29,004 nucleotides of DNA, taken from positions 1,383,896 through 1,412,899 of the forward strand of contig CP070628.1 in NCBI GenBank assembly GCA_020355985.1, read 5' to 3'. Of this stretch, positions 15,532 through 24,360 are shown in pieces; within the stretch, counting starts at the first letter, position 1, and each line of letters opens with the position of its first letter. The DNA is from Nitrospirota bacterium (GTDB lineage: Bacteria; Nitrospirota; Nitrospiria; Nitrospirales; UBA8639). The position numbers were made by a program, and so were the translations under genes. Below the pieces are notes generated by a model that worked only from the letters and a program-made list of their open reading frames with translations, was not told where the DNA came from and searched no databases.

Positions 15532-17736
15532 TCATTGGCCAATTTTCCCCTGAATAGCCCGGAAGAGGCGGAGTTGGCCGTAATCATAGAGGTCGCCGAG
15601 TAGTTCTTTGGCGCCTGTGAGATTTCCAAACCCGGTTTGGGCAAACGCTGAGGCTATGTGTGCCTGCTGCTCAGCGGTCATGAGTTGATTGATATCCACT
15701 GATTCACCAGCTTGGATGGCTTGTTCGAGGTGTCCATAAATGGTGCCTACCGCTAACCCACGTTGTGTGGCGATGTGTTCAACGGAAAACCCTCTTTGAA
15801 ATAAGTGTAAGGTTTTTTGGATGGTGCCACTCAGGGGTTTTAGCTTGCCTGGTGCGGGTATCCGTGGGGATGGGACTGTGCGTGTTTTTGCGAAATTCTG
15901 TCGAGGGTTATGCTCCAAGTATTCGGCAATGGCTGTAAGAAAAGCTGCTCCAAATTCCTCCAACTTCCGACTTCCTACCCCGCTAATTCGTAAGAACTCT
16001 TGGTCGTTCGTAGGATAGTTCTGTGCCATTTGTCGTAGGGCTACATCGGAGAAAATGACATAGGCTGGGACGTCGCGTTCATCTGCCAAGGTTTTCCGCA
16101 GTTGGCGTAAGCGGTCGAATAAGGGCTCGTCATGGGCTAGCCCTTCTGCTGGTTGGGTTTTGGGCAAAGGTCCGTTGATGGGCTTGGTTAACATGATCGT
16201 GTGGCGCTCTTGGGTAAAGGCTTGGCCCTTTTCTGTGATCTCCAAGACCGAAAAGGCTTCTGTGGCCTGGCGAAGATACCCGAGACGGATGAGTTCCCGG
16301 GCCATGGCTGCCCAGGCGGGGCGGCTGTGGGGTTTCCCCTGCCCATACATGGGCAATTGGTTGTGGCGCCATCGGCGAATTTTCTCGGTATTCGCGCCGG
16401 TTAGCACGGCAATCACGTGATTGAGCCCCACGCGAAATCCGCTCGTGTCGTAAATTGTTTCAATGCATGAGAGCAAGGTTTCGGCGATTTCTGTGCCGTC
16501 GAACGTGTCACGGGGTGAAAGACAATTGTCGCAGCCCTCACAGTTTGTTGACGTATATTCCTCTCCAAAATATGTTAATAATTCGACTCGCCGACATGTT
16601 GGACATTCCGCATATTGCACCATTTGTTGAAGTTGTTTGTAGGCAATCTCCTGTTCGTTGATGCTGGGCTTTTCATTGATGAAACGCTGCTGCTTGACTG
16701 TGTCCCCGGCGCTGAAAAGCAGCACACATTCGCTCGGCAAGCCATCGCGACCGGCTCGGCCAGTTTCCTGATAATAACTTTCCAAATTCTTGGGTAGGTC
16801 ATAGTGGATGACAAATCGTACGTTGGGTTTGTTGATACCCATGCCGAATGCAATCGTGGCGCAGATCACTTGAACTTCGTCTCGTAGAAATAATTCTTGA
16901 TGGTGTGTCCGTTCCTCTGGGGTCAGACCTGCATGATAGGGTTGGGCTTTGATGCCATGGGCCTGTAACCGTTCCGCCAGAAGCTCTGTTGTTTTTCGGC
17001 TTTGGCAATATACAATTCCGCTTTCCTGGGGTTGTGCCTGGAGAAACGCCAAAACTTGTTCAGCGGGATTGGCCTTGGCCTGCACTCGGTATGTGAGATT
17101 TGGTCGATTGAAGCTGGCCACATAGCATGCTGGGTTCTGAAGTTTCAGCAGTTTGCTGATGTCTTCTCGTACCCGGCCCGTGGCTGTGGCCGTTAGCGCC
17201 ATGATCGGCAATGAAGGAAACCGCTCTCGCAGTTCTACCAGTCTGCGATATTCCGGCCGGAAATCATGACCCCATTCACTAATACAATGTGCTTCGTCAA
17301 TCGCGAGAAGATTAACCCGCCAACGCTGAAGATCGATCAGGCTGCTGGGGAGCATGAGACGTTCCGGCGCCATGTAGAGCAACTGGTAACCCCCACGATG
17401 TAAACTCCGCAACCGTGTCTGGGATTCCTGTGGGTTTAGGGAGGAGTTGAGAAAAGTCGCGGCAATGCCATTCGCTTGTAACGCATCTACCTGATCTTTC
17501 ATGAGTGCGATGAGGGGTGAGACCACCACGGTGAGTCCGGGGCGGGCTAGAGCAGTCAACTGAAAGCAGAGCGACTTTCCACCGCCCGTCGGTAATAGGG
17601 CGACCACGTCCCGTCCGGCCAGTGCATCCCGAATGATCTCTTCTTGCAACGGCCGAAAGGAGGTAAAGCCAAAATGCTCTTTTAACAGAGAGAGCAGAGG
17701 AACCTGATTTGAGGTGTTTGTGTATGATGAATTCAT
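15532..17736 (-). CDS. recQ: ATP-dependent DNA helicase RecQ
   Basis: RecQ is a 3'-5' DNA helicase used in recombination and fork repair. Numbered from the upstream GTG, the order is helicase domain 1 with FRPLQEE (about 34-40), Walker A TGGGKS (57-62) and DEAH (154-157); helicase domain 2 ending in QETGRAGRDG; a zinc site with four Cys (CRRVELL...CEGCDNC); an RQC winged helix; an HRDC domain (about 545-615); and a C-terminal helix-turn-helix (about 645-690, RGFSVEHIATQRGLAVGTIYGHLE). The last resembles the HTH found at the C-terminus of some Firmicutes RecQ proteins. No ribosome site separates ATG 17736 from GTG 17757; the ATG is chosen. It is transcribed divergently from the STAS gene. Confidence 0.95.
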   Translation of the reverse strand: MNSSYTNTSNQVPLLSLLKEHFGFTSFRPLQEEIIRDALAGRDVVALLPTGGGKSLCFQLTALARPGLTVVVSPLIALMKDQVDALQANGIAATFLNSSLNPQESQTRLRSLHRGGYQLLYMAPERLMLPSSLIDLQRWRVNLLAIDEAHCISEWGHDFRPEYRRLVELRERFPSLPIMALTATATGRVREDISKLLKLQNPACYVASFNRPNLTYRVQAKANPAEQVLAFLQAQPQESGIVYCQSRKTTELLAERLQAHGIKAQPYHAGLTPEERTHHQELFLRDEVQVICATIAFGMGINKPNVRFVIHYDLPKNLESYYQETGRAGRDGLPSECVLLFSAGDTVKQQRFINEKPSINEQEIAYKQLQQMVQYAECPTCRRVELLTYFGEEYTSTNCEGCDNCLSPRDTFDGTEIAETLLSCIETIYDTSGFRVGLNHVIAVLTGANTEKIRRWRHNQLPMYGQGKPHSRPAWAAMARELIRLGYLRQATEAFSVLEITEKGQAFTQERHTIMLTKPINGPLPKTQPAEGLAHDEPLFDRLRQLRKTLADERDVPAYVIFSDVALRQMAQNYPTNDQEFLRISGVGSRKLEEFGAAFLTAIAEYLEHNPRQNFAKTRTVPSPRIPAPGKLKPLSGTIQKTLHLFQRGFSVEHIATQRGLAVGTIYGHLEQAIQAGESVDINQLMTAEQQAHIASAFAQTGFGNLTGAKELLGDLYDYGQLRLFRAIQGKIGQ

Positions 17737-17757
17737 TGTGGATGATTGTAGAGTCAC

Positions 17758-18120
17758 AGAGAACCGATAACAAATTTTTGATCTGGCTAAGGCTAAGAGC
17801 GGCTATTATGTTGTGCGTCGTTGCCTGAACCCCATTTTTAATGAGCTGATAGGCCTACGGCAATTATTCCACCGAGATCGGGTCGATGGGCCAACGGAAA
17901 TGGCGGTCGTAATTTTTTGAATCGTTTCTTCATTATCTTTTTTATTGTTTCTTCTCGTTGGTTGATGCCCGGGTATGATTTTTCTCTTTCATTACACTTC
18001 CCCTCATCGCTTTTAAGGTCGATTGATTACCTAGGACGTGGCAAATCATGAGAAAATAGGGGGAAATCGGCAAGAATTGCCTGAAATTGCCGAGAAAGAG
18101 ATAGGAATGATGGTGTAATC
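17758..18120. other. Divergent intergenic region between recQ and the STAS gene
   Basis: This gap of about 363 bases must hold the promoters of both divergent genes, though I cannot assign their hexamers confidently. The middle is T-rich (17930-17990). The only clear structure is the inverted repeat set at 18067-18093, listed separately. Confidence 0.4.
18067..18093 (+). promoter_or_regulatory. Alternative-pairing hairpin upstream of the STAS gene
   Basis: TCGGCAA (18067-18073) can pair perfectly with TTGCCGA (18087-18093). Its GGCAA core can also pair with the nearer TTGCC at 18077-18081. The two TTGCC copies compete for the same arm, and the structure ends 27 bases before the STAS start. 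It could be an operator or a leader RNA switch. The pairing is seen; the function is a guess. Confidence 0.35.
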
Positions 18121-18456
18121 ATGCATGTAGCCGAACGAATACATAATGAAACGTTGGTCTTGATGATTTCAGGGAGATTGACCTTTTACTCCCGAAAAGT
18201 CTTTCAGGCGATTGTCAACAGTGCGCGAATGTCTGGTGCGAAGCATATAATGTTCAATGTCCAAGGTGTCACCTTTATGGATAGCACGGCGTTAGGTGGA
18301 CTGGCCTTGGCCTACCTCAATTTGAAGGAATGTGATTTGGAGATGAGCCTAGTTGGTCCGCAACAACCCGTCAAAACCCTACTCGACGAAGCCAATTTCC
18401 CTGCGTTGATTCCGACCTATTCGTCCGAAGAATCGGCATTTCAATCCCTCCAGTAA
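18121..18456 (+). CDS. STAS-domain protein (anti-sigma factor antagonist-like)
   Basis: A single STAS domain of 111 aa resembling SpoIIAA/RsbV-type anti-sigma factor antagonists. The family motif is FMDSTALGGL, with Ser55 as the usual residue phosphorylated by the partner kinase (SpoIIAA Ser58 equivalent). No anti-sigma kinase, phosphatase or sigma factor gene is adjacent, so the partner must lie elsewhere. The ribosome site is weak (GGTG five bases before ATG). A hairpin sits just upstream. A role in a partner-switching pathway is likely, but the output is unknown. Confidence 0.8.
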   Translation: MHVAERIHNETLVLMISGRLTFYSRKVFQAIVNSARMSGAKHIMFNVQGVTFMDSTALGGLALAYLNLKECDLEMSLVGPQQPVKTLLDEANFPALIPTYSSEESAFQSLQ

Positions 18457-18597
18457 TTGTCTTATTATTTCTCACACATTTTCTGATTGATTCGGAAAGA
18501 TCAAAGGGGAATATGCTATCCTTTTGCTCGAATTCTTGCATGTGTATGGCAAGGGCTAATGACGATTCAAATGACGGGAAAAGAGTAATACGACTCT

Positions 18598-20382
18598 ATG
18601 GACCAAAGACCACTTGAAGCCTTGAGACTTGAATTACAGCGTTTGGACCTGACGGGATTCATCGTGCCTCATGCAGATGAATATCAAAATGAATATTTGC
18701 CTTCTTGTGCCGAACGGTTGGCGTGGCTCACCGGGTTTACAGGATCCGCGGGTACTGCGATTGTACTCGCCCAAGAAGCCGCGATATTTGTGGATGGTCG
18801 TTATACCCTCCAAGTTACTGATCAGGTCGATCAACATGATTTTACTTTCAACCATAGCGGGGATAATCCTCCGGCGACGTGGCTTGAACATCATGCTCGT
18901 CCGTCTAACCGCATCGGCTATGATCCGTGGCTTCATACGCCGAGTGATCTTGAACGTTATCAGAAAGCCTGCGATCGGGCCGAGGCTGACCTGATTTCTT
19001 GTTCTCCTAATCCGATTGATCTAGTGTGGCGTGAGCGACCCGATCTCCCTATGGGTTTAATTAAGCCGCATCTACTGGAGTTTTCAGGCAGAAGTTCGCA
19101 ACAGAAGCGTGAGGATCTGGCAACGAATTTTCGGGATGAGGGCATTGAAGCCGCCATTATAAGCGCACCAGATTCCATCGCATGGTTGTTAAACATTCGA
19201 GGTAGTGATGTACCGCATACGCCGTTGCCCTTGTGCCAAGCGATTATCTACTCCACTGGACGTGTAGCGGTGTTTGTGGATTCACAAAAAGTGAGTCCCG
19301 GTCTTGCGTCACATCTGGGTCCTGATGTTTCCCTGGAATCCCCGGAAGCCTTTGAACGGGCGTTGCAGCAATTAGGGCAACAGAGTCAGCGAGTGATGTG
19401 TGATCCAAGGAAAACGAATACCTGGATATTTTCAACGCTGACGACCCACGGTGCCCACCTCATTCATGCTGATGATCCCTGTTCATTGCCGAAAGCTTGT
19501 AAAAACTCCGTTGAGATTCAAGGTGCGTATGCTGCACATGAGCGGGATGGGGTGGCGGTAAGCCAGTTTTTGGCTTGGCTTGATCGAGAAACACAACATG
19601 GGCAGGTGACCGAATTACAAGCGGTTGCCTACTTAGAGGATTGTCGTAAGAAGCAGGCGATGTGGGAGGATGCCAGTTTCCCAACCATTTCTGGAGCAGG
19701 ATCGAATGGGGCCATCGTGCATTATCATTCGACTCCTGAGACCAACCGTGAGCTAGAACTTGGGACGTTATATCTGGTGGATTCCGGAGGGCAGTACCTT
19801 GATGGGACGACTGATATCACACGAACGGTGGCCATTGGGCAGCCGTCCGAAGAGCATCGCGATTGCTATACCCGAGTCTTACAGGGCCATATCGCCTTAG
19901 CTACGGCCAAATTTCCGGCAGGGACCACCGGGAGTCAACTTGATGCCTTGGCCCGATCTCCACTTTGGGCCGTTGGGTTGGATTACGATCATGGGACTGG
20001 CCATGGGGTCGGTAGTTTTCTTGGCGTTCATGAAGGACCGCAACGGATTGCCAAGCTTGCTAATGATGTTGCGTTGCAACCCGGCATGATTGTGTCGAAT
20101 GAGCCAGGGTATTACAAAGCCGGGGCCTTTGGGATTCGGCTCGAGAATTTAGTGGTGGTCAAATGCGAGGAAATGTCCCAAGATACCAATCGTTCGTTTT
20201 TAGCGTTCGACACGTTGACGGTGGTGCCATTCGATCGGAGGGTAATTGTTGTGGACATCTTGTCCAGGCAGGAACGTGACTGGATCGACACCTATCATGC
20301 TCGTGTGTGGCAAGCTTTAGAAGCCAAAGTCGATGCCGATACGCGGGTATGGTTGAAACAGGCGACGAAACCCCTTTCTTAG
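18598..20382 (+). CDS. pepP: Xaa-Pro aminopeptidase (aminopeptidase P, M24B family)
   Basis: This metallopeptidase removes N-terminal residues preceding proline. The chain of 594 aa matches the three-domain eukaryotic-type aminopeptidase P: two creatinase-like N-terminal domains (WLTGFTGSAGTA near 43-54 and FVDGRYTLQ near 64-72) and a C-terminal pita-bread domain. The five metal ligands are all visible: Asp395, Asp406, His469, Glu502 and Glu516. There is no signal peptide, so it is cytoplasmic. A 5-bp inverted repeat (AGAGT/ACTCT, 18582-18597) abuts the ATG and includes part of the purine-rich region that would act as ribosome site. The symbol is by function; it is closer to APP1-type enzymes than to Escherichia coli PepP. 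Confidence 0.9.
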   Translation: MDQRPLEALRLELQRLDLTGFIVPHADEYQNEYLPSCAERLAWLTGFTGSAGTAIVLAQEAAIFVDGRYTLQVTDQVDQHDFTFNHSGDNPPATWLEHHARPSNRIGYDPWLHTPSDLERYQKACDRAEADLISCSPNPIDLVWRERPDLPMGLIKPHLLEFSGRSSQQKREDLATNFRDEGIEAAIISAPDSIAWLLNIRGSDVPHTPLPLCQAIIYSTGRVAVFVDSQKVSPGLASHLGPDVSLESPEAFERALQQLGQQSQRVMCDPRKTNTWIFSTLTTHGAHLIHADDPCSLPKACKNSVEIQGAYAAHERDGVAVSQFLAWLDRETQHGQVTELQAVAYLEDCRKKQAMWEDASFPTISGAGSNGAIVHYHSTPETNRELELGTLYLVDSGGQYLDGTTDITRTVAIGQPSEEHRDCYTRVLQGHIALATAKFPAGTTGSQLDALARSPLWAVGLDYDHGTGHGVGSFLGVHEGPQRIAKLANDVALQPGMIVSNEPGYYKAGAFGIRLENLVVVKCEEMSQDTNRSFLAFDTLTVVPFDRRVIVVDILSRQERDWIDTYHARVWQALEAKVDADTRVWLKQATKPLS

Positions 20383-20443
20383 ATATTGAATGAGCGAGAA
20401 CGAACAACCCAAGCTATGAGGATGAGGAAGATATAGGTGATAC

Positions 20444-20749
20444 ATGTCCAAGACCAATGAGGAAGTTGCTGAGTCGATCAAAGGGCAGATGGGAGACAAT
20501 GCAGTGATTACGGACATTCATGTCAAGGTGCATCTGATTCAACTACACGTTACGGAAAAAATGTTTCATCGGTTATCGGCTGATCGAGAGCGAGGACGTA
20601 AAATAGTTCTCGTACTTTTGGAGCAGATGAAAAAGCTGACGGGTCTGGAAGATGTAGCCGTGTGGGTCTATTCCGATAATAAAAAAGGCATTGAGGGAAC
20701 AATTAAATCTTGGGGTGGAGGCAACGTCAATTTCCTCTTTGACCTTTAG
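20444..20749 (+). CDS. Conserved-looking small protein of unknown function
   Basis: A 101-aa protein I do not recognise. It begins MSKTNEEVAESIKGQMG, alternates predicted helices and strands, and ends with GGGNVNFLFDL. There is no signal peptide, membrane segment or cysteine pair. Weak resemblance to DUF2294-like small proteins (the GRKIV...LTGLEDV stretch) is too slight to use. It starts 61 bases after the aminopeptidase gene on the same strand and could be co-transcribed. The upstream GAGGATGAGGAAG is purine-rich. I consider it a real gene because the frame is well bounded and coding-like. Confidence 0.6.
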   Translation: MSKTNEEVAESIKGQMGDNAVITDIHVKVHLIQLHVTEKMFHRLSADRERGRKIVLVLLEQMKKLTGLEDVAVWVYSDNKKGIEGTIKSWGGGNVNFLFDL

Positions 20750-21120
20750 AGGATATCAAAACGGGAGTTTCTATTCCTGATTCTTTTGGCCAGGCCAGGA
20801 GCCAAGGCTTGACGGAAGACCCGGCTCCCAGGAGCCAAGTCGTTTCCCCCCTGTGCCGATGGGACACGACCAAATCCCATCCGATGTGTGATTGATTCGC
20901 CATCTTGCGCCATCAGCACTCAACCATATCCACATGGAAGATCGTCGAGTGGGTTGTTTTGCATCCTTCTCCATGTCTACCCGAGTTACCATATTGGTAC
21001 TCAATTTGACGTTGGATGTCAAAGGGGATAAAGGTTTCCCCCAGGAAGATAAATCAGAGTTTAGTCAAGCCAACAGTTGAGGCTTGACAAGTTTATGAGC
21101 CATTATGCAAAGGTGTATAT
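20750..21120. other. Intergenic region with repeat and hairpins before the TraB-family gene
   Basis: No gene is supported here. CCAGGAGCCAAG occurs twice (20795-20806 and 20828-20839). The second copy forms a perfect 6-bp hairpin with the preceding bases (GGCTCC, CA, GGAGCC; 20823-20836). Two further inverted repeats follow: GAG-TACC/GGTA-CTC with one bulged base (20983-21002), and TTTGAC/GTCAAA with a seven-base spacer (21005-21023). The region probably holds the terminator of the upstream unit and the regulatory region of the downstream gene. The TraB-family ribosome site AAAGGTG is at its end. Confidence 0.45.
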
Positions 21121-22350
21121 ATGTCAGATATTGATCATTCTTTACCTTCCCTCATGCCAGATTCCCCTGCTGGTCTTCTTGGACACTATGACTCTGATGT
21201 GGCGGTTTTAACTGTTGGAGACAAGACGGTCATCCTCGTTGGTACTGCGCATGTTTCACAAGAATCCGTCGAAATAGTCAAGCTAGTTATTGAACAAGAG
21301 TATCCCGATGGGGTTTGTGTGGAATTGGATCCCAAGCGATTTGAAGCCATTTCCCATCCAAATCGTTGGGAATCACTGGACCTTAAAGAAATCATTCGCA
21401 AGCAGCAACTCAGTACGCTCATGGTCAATCTGGTGTTGGCCTCTTTTCAAAAACGGTTAGGTGATAAATTGGGCGTCCTGCCGGGAATGGAAATGCTCGA
21501 AGCTATACGGATGGCCGAGAAGCATAATGTTCCTGTGATATTAAGTGACCGTGATGTTCGAGTGACAATGCGTAGGGCCTGGCGCAACACGCCGTTTTGG
21601 CGCAAGAGTTTACTGGTATCTTCTCTTATGCTCAGCATCTTTGATACCACAGAGGTTTCAGAGGATGAAATCCGTAACCTCAAAAAACAAGATGTCCTGT
21701 CAGAGATGATGAAAGAGTTGGGCGAAGAAGTGCCCACGCTCAAAGTGGCTTTGATTGACGAGCGTGATCGCTTCTTAGCCAAGAAAATTGTGGAAGCTCC
21801 TGGGAAAAGAACGGTGGCCGTTGTAGGAGCGGGACATGTGGCAGGCATTTGCCAAATCATTGAGCAGCAAGTCTCCGTAGACCTGGAAGAGTTAAATTAT
21901 ATCCCTCCGGTTTCTCCCATATGGAAAATGGTCGGTTGGAGTATTCCTCTGTTAATCGTTGGGTCGATTGCTTGGATTGGTTGGCAGAAAGGGGCGGATG
22001 CGGCAGGAGACAATGCCTTGTTTTGGATCTTGGCGAATGGCATCCCTAGCGGTATGGGAGGCCTTTTGGCGATGGCTCATCCGTTAACGACCCTGACAGC
22101 CTTTGTGTCTGCGCCGTTTACGAGCCTGACGCCGGTGATCGGAGTGGGCTATGTGACAGCATTTGTACAAGCCTATCTTCAACCGCCGATCGTCAAAGAT
22201 TTTCAAACGGTGGCAGAAGACATCGCCGTGCCGGGTCGATGGTGGAAGAGTCGACTGCTTCGGGTCTTTCTCGCGTTTCTGCTTCCCACAATTGGCAGCA
22301 TTATCGGCACGTGGGTCGGTGGGACTCGCATCGTTTCCAATTTGTTTTGA
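21121..22350 (+). CDS. TraB/PrgY family membrane protein
   Basis: A 409-aa protein of the TraB/PrgY/GumN superfamily. The N-terminal domain (about 25-250) shows the family signatures GTAHVSQES (His44), CVELDPKRF (Glu68) and GAGHVAGI (His239). The C-terminal part is membrane-embedded, with hydrophobic segments at about 268-287, 300-318, 323-345 and 378-400. In enterococci PrgY/TraB limits pheromone activity, and relatives resemble Tiki-type metalloproteases. The conserved His and Glu fit a metal-dependent protease, but the substrate is unknown. The start has a good ribosome site (AAAGGTG). Confidence 0.85.
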   Translation: MSDIDHSLPSLMPDSPAGLLGHYDSDVAVLTVGDKTVILVGTAHVSQESVEIVKLVIEQEYPDGVCVELDPKRFEAISHPNRWESLDLKEIIRKQQLSTLMVNLVLASFQKRLGDKLGVLPGMEMLEAIRMAEKHNVPVILSDRDVRVTMRRAWRNTPFWRKSLLVSSLMLSIFDTTEVSEDEIRNLKKQDVLSEMMKELGEEVPTLKVALIDERDRFLAKKIVEAPGKRTVAVVGAGHVAGICQIIEQQVSVDLEELNYIPPVSPIWKMVGWSIPLLIVGSIAWIGWQKGADAAGDNALFWILANGIPSGMGGLLAMAHPLTTLTAFVSAPFTSLTPVIGVGYVTAFVQAYLQPPIVKDFQTVAEDIAVPGRWWKSRLLRVFLAFLLPTIGSIIGTWVGGTRIVSNLF

Positions 22351-22372
22351 AAGCCTGTTGAACAGGGGGAAG

Positions 22373-22561
22373 CTAGGAAGATGGAGAGGAAGCTGGCACT
22401 TTTGATGTATGCTGGAAAATGCATTTTGGGCAGGTATAATGGATAAACCGGCCTTCCCCCACAAGACGTTTCATCATCGTGGTTTGGCACCAAGTACAGA
22501 GCCGATCTGGAATCTCTGGGGAAGATGGGGTTTGGGTTGAGGCAGGATTGGGCGTTGTCAT
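22373..22561 (-). CDS. Small zinc-ribbon-like protein (putative)
   Basis: A 62-aa minus-strand frame with two CxxC pairs (CTWC and CPKC) about 20 residues apart, the pattern of a zinc ribbon. Flanking residues (RLVGEGRFIHYTCPKCIFQH) look like a compact ribbon fold. The tails are low-complexity and rich in Pro and Ser. ATG at 22561 is chosen; in-frame ATGs at 22573 and 22585 are alternatives, and none has a strong ribosome site. It converges on the TraB-family gene with a 22-base gap and is divergent from the SIMPL-domain gene. The function is unknown. Confidence 0.5.
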   Translation of the reverse strand: MTTPNPASTQTPSSPEIPDRLCTWCQTTMMKRLVGEGRFIHYTCPKCIFQHTSKVPASSPSS

Positions 22562-22600
22562 GATAAAAGACATTCTCAAAAACATCTGTGGGGTTTGTCA

Positions 22601-23371
22601 ATGTTCAAGACCATGAAATCAACGTTACTGTTAGGCTGGGTTCTCGGAGGGCTCTTCCTTGTGTTTCCTCTAGATGATGGGTGGGCGGGAGATGATGAGA
22701 AGGATCCGCCACAGCTGACCGTCTCCGCAGAAGGCAAAATGAACGTGCCTCCCGACAAAGCGGTGTTGAGTTTCGCGGTAGAAACGGTTGGGAAAAAATT
22801 AGCGAAAGTCCAAGATGAAAATCAAGAACGCATGGCTCGAGTCTTGAAGGAATGTCAACAGTTAAAAATTGCGTCAAAATTTATCCAAACCACGTCCTTA
22901 AATGTTATTCCTGAATATCCTCCCCCTCCGCGCAGGTCGTCCGGAGGGTCCTTGGAGCAAACGATCCCTCGTATTATCGGCTATCGAGTGGTACATCAGG
23001 TCAATGTGGAAGTCCGCAATTTGGATATTGTCGGGAAAGTTGTGGATCGTGTCTTAAAAGTGGGAGCTAACAGGTTCTCCGGAATTTCTTGGGGATTACA
23101 AAATGAGCAACCTAACAAACTCCAAGTCTTGCAGCTTGCGTCATCAAAAGCTCAAGCCAAAGCCAATACCTTAGCGCAATCGTTGAAGCTCAAATTAGTT
23201 AAGATCATAAAAGTAATGGAGGGTGGTGTATCAGTTGTGGCTCCTGTCGGACGCTATAGGATGGCCAGTGCTGCCATGTCGATGGAGGGAGGTGGAGGCG
23301 CCTCGGTTTCTGCGGGAGAAATCTCTGTGCGTGGCTCAGTGACGTTAGTGTACGAAATTAGTCCTCAATAA
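22601..23371 (+). CDS. SIMPL-domain (DUF541) exported protein
   Basis: A protein of about 256 aa with a hydrophobic N-terminal signal peptide ending near GWAG, so it is probably periplasmic. It has the SIMPL features: LTVSAEGKMNVPPDKAVLSFAVET at the mature N-terminus, a GYRVVHQVNVEVRNLD strand in the middle, SSKAQAKANTLAQSL, and a C-terminal VRGSVTLVYEI strand. A Pro-rich loop lies near residues 108-112. SIMPL proteins are linked to outer-membrane assembly and stress, but their biochemical role is unclear. ATG 22601 is preferred over TTG 22595 because GGGG lies seven bases upstream. The CobW gene follows about 50 bases later. Confidence 0.85.
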   Translation: MFKTMKSTLLLGWVLGGLFLVFPLDDGWAGDDEKDPPQLTVSAEGKMNVPPDKAVLSFAVETVGKKLAKVQDENQERMARVLKECQQLKIASKFIQTTSLNVIPEYPPPPRRSSGGSLEQTIPRIIGYRVVHQVNVEVRNLDIVGKVVDRVLKVGANRFSGISWGLQNEQPNKLQVLQLASSKAQAKANTLAQSLKLKLVKIIKVMEGGVSVVAPVGRYRMASAAMSMEGGGGASVSAGEISVRGSVTLVYEISPQ

Positions 23372-23421
23372 TTCTTGTTCCAACCCTTGCTTCCCTTTTC
23401 ATAAGAGGTGTGTTCTTTAGT

Positions 23422-24351
23422 ATGACCATCGAATCCGTACCTATGCCCTCGCCCCATGAACCCACTACCCCTGTTCTCGGTGTACCTGCATTAGTGGTCT
23501 CGGGTTTTTTAGGGGCAGGCAAAACCACTCTTGTTAAACATTTAATTGCTGATGCCCAGCAACAGGGTCTAAAGCTGGCTGTGGTTTCTAATGAATTTGG
23601 CGAATTGGGTATTGATCGGGCGCTGCTTCAGGAAGCTGGGGGACCTGGATATGTCGAGTTGGAAGGCGGTTGTGTCTGTTGTCAATTAACCAATGAGTTA
23701 CTTGAGACACTCCAGAATTTGTGGGAAACCATACGCCCGGATCGGATCGTGGTCGAAACGTCAGGTGTGGCGTTGCCCTTTGAAACGCTTATGACTTTTT
23801 GGCGTGAACCGATCACCCAATGGGTGGGCGAAAGTCTTGCCGTTGTCGTGGCCAATGCGGAGCAATTGGCGGAAGGCAGGGACTTGGAAGGGACCTTTGA
23901 GCAACAAGTGTCTTCGGCTGATCTATTGGTCTTAAATAAGATCGATCTCGTTCCAGAAGGTTCTTTGAGGAAACTGGAAAACATCCTCCAGGATATGGCC
24001 GCTGATGCTCCAATGATTCGCAGTATTCAGGGACAGATCGATACGACAGTGGTCTTTCCTCCCACACCTTCTCAAGCGCCTTCATCCAAACGACAAGGTA
24101 AGCCTGAGATCATTCCTCACACCCATGAAGCATTTGAGGCGCAGGAAGTCTCTTTTCCCGACAACATCACACCCGAACAGCTTATCGCACAACTTCAACC
24201 ACTCCAAGCCCTTCGCATAAAAGGCATTATCAACACGTCAGAAGGCCCAAAGTTGGTCCAAGGTGTTGGTCCACGAATTGACCTGAGTGCCCCTCCTGCA
24301 AACCTTCCCCAAGACATGATTGGCCGCCTGATGGCCATCCGCCGAAAATAG
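23422..24351 (+). CDS. CobW/P47K-type G3E GTPase (COG0523)
   Basis: A GTP-dependent metallochaperone-like protein. From ATG 23422, residues 28-36 form the Walker A GFLGAGKTT. EGGCVCCQL carries the CxCC metal motif (Cys84, Cys86, Cys87). VETSG is the Walker B-region motif and LNKID the guanine-specificity motif. The C-terminal CobW_C-like domain is short (about 65 aa) and preceded by a charged linker with His residues (HTHEAFEAQE). Family members serve zinc, cobalt, iron or nitrile hydratase maturation; the metal cannot be told here, and no cobalamin genes are adjacent. ATG 23422 is preferred over GTG 23410, which would sit on the AAGAG ribosome-site region. Confidence 0.88.
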   Translation: MTIESVPMPSPHEPTTPVLGVPALVVSGFLGAGKTTLVKHLIADAQQQGLKLAVVSNEFGELGIDRALLQEAGGPGYVELEGGCVCCQLTNELLETLQNLWETIRPDRIVVETSGVALPFETLMTFWREPITQWVGESLAVVVANAEQLAEGRDLEGTFEQQVSSADLLVLNKIDLVPEGSLRKLENILQDMAADAPMIRSIQGQIDTTVVFPPTPSQAPSSKRQGKPEIIPHTHEAFEAQEVSFPDNITPEQLIAQLQPLQALRIKGIINTSEGPKLVQGVGPRIDLSAPPANLPQDMIGRLMAIRRK

Positions 24352-24360
24352 ATTTTCAGC

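Noticed and set aside
18587..18597. An 11-base match to the core of the phage T7 promoter (TAATACGACTC) just before the aminopeptidase P start.
   Set aside because: The rest of the T7 promoter (CACTATAGGG) is absent and no phage genes are nearby. One such match in a 29-kb window read on both strands is modestly unlikely but not remarkable.
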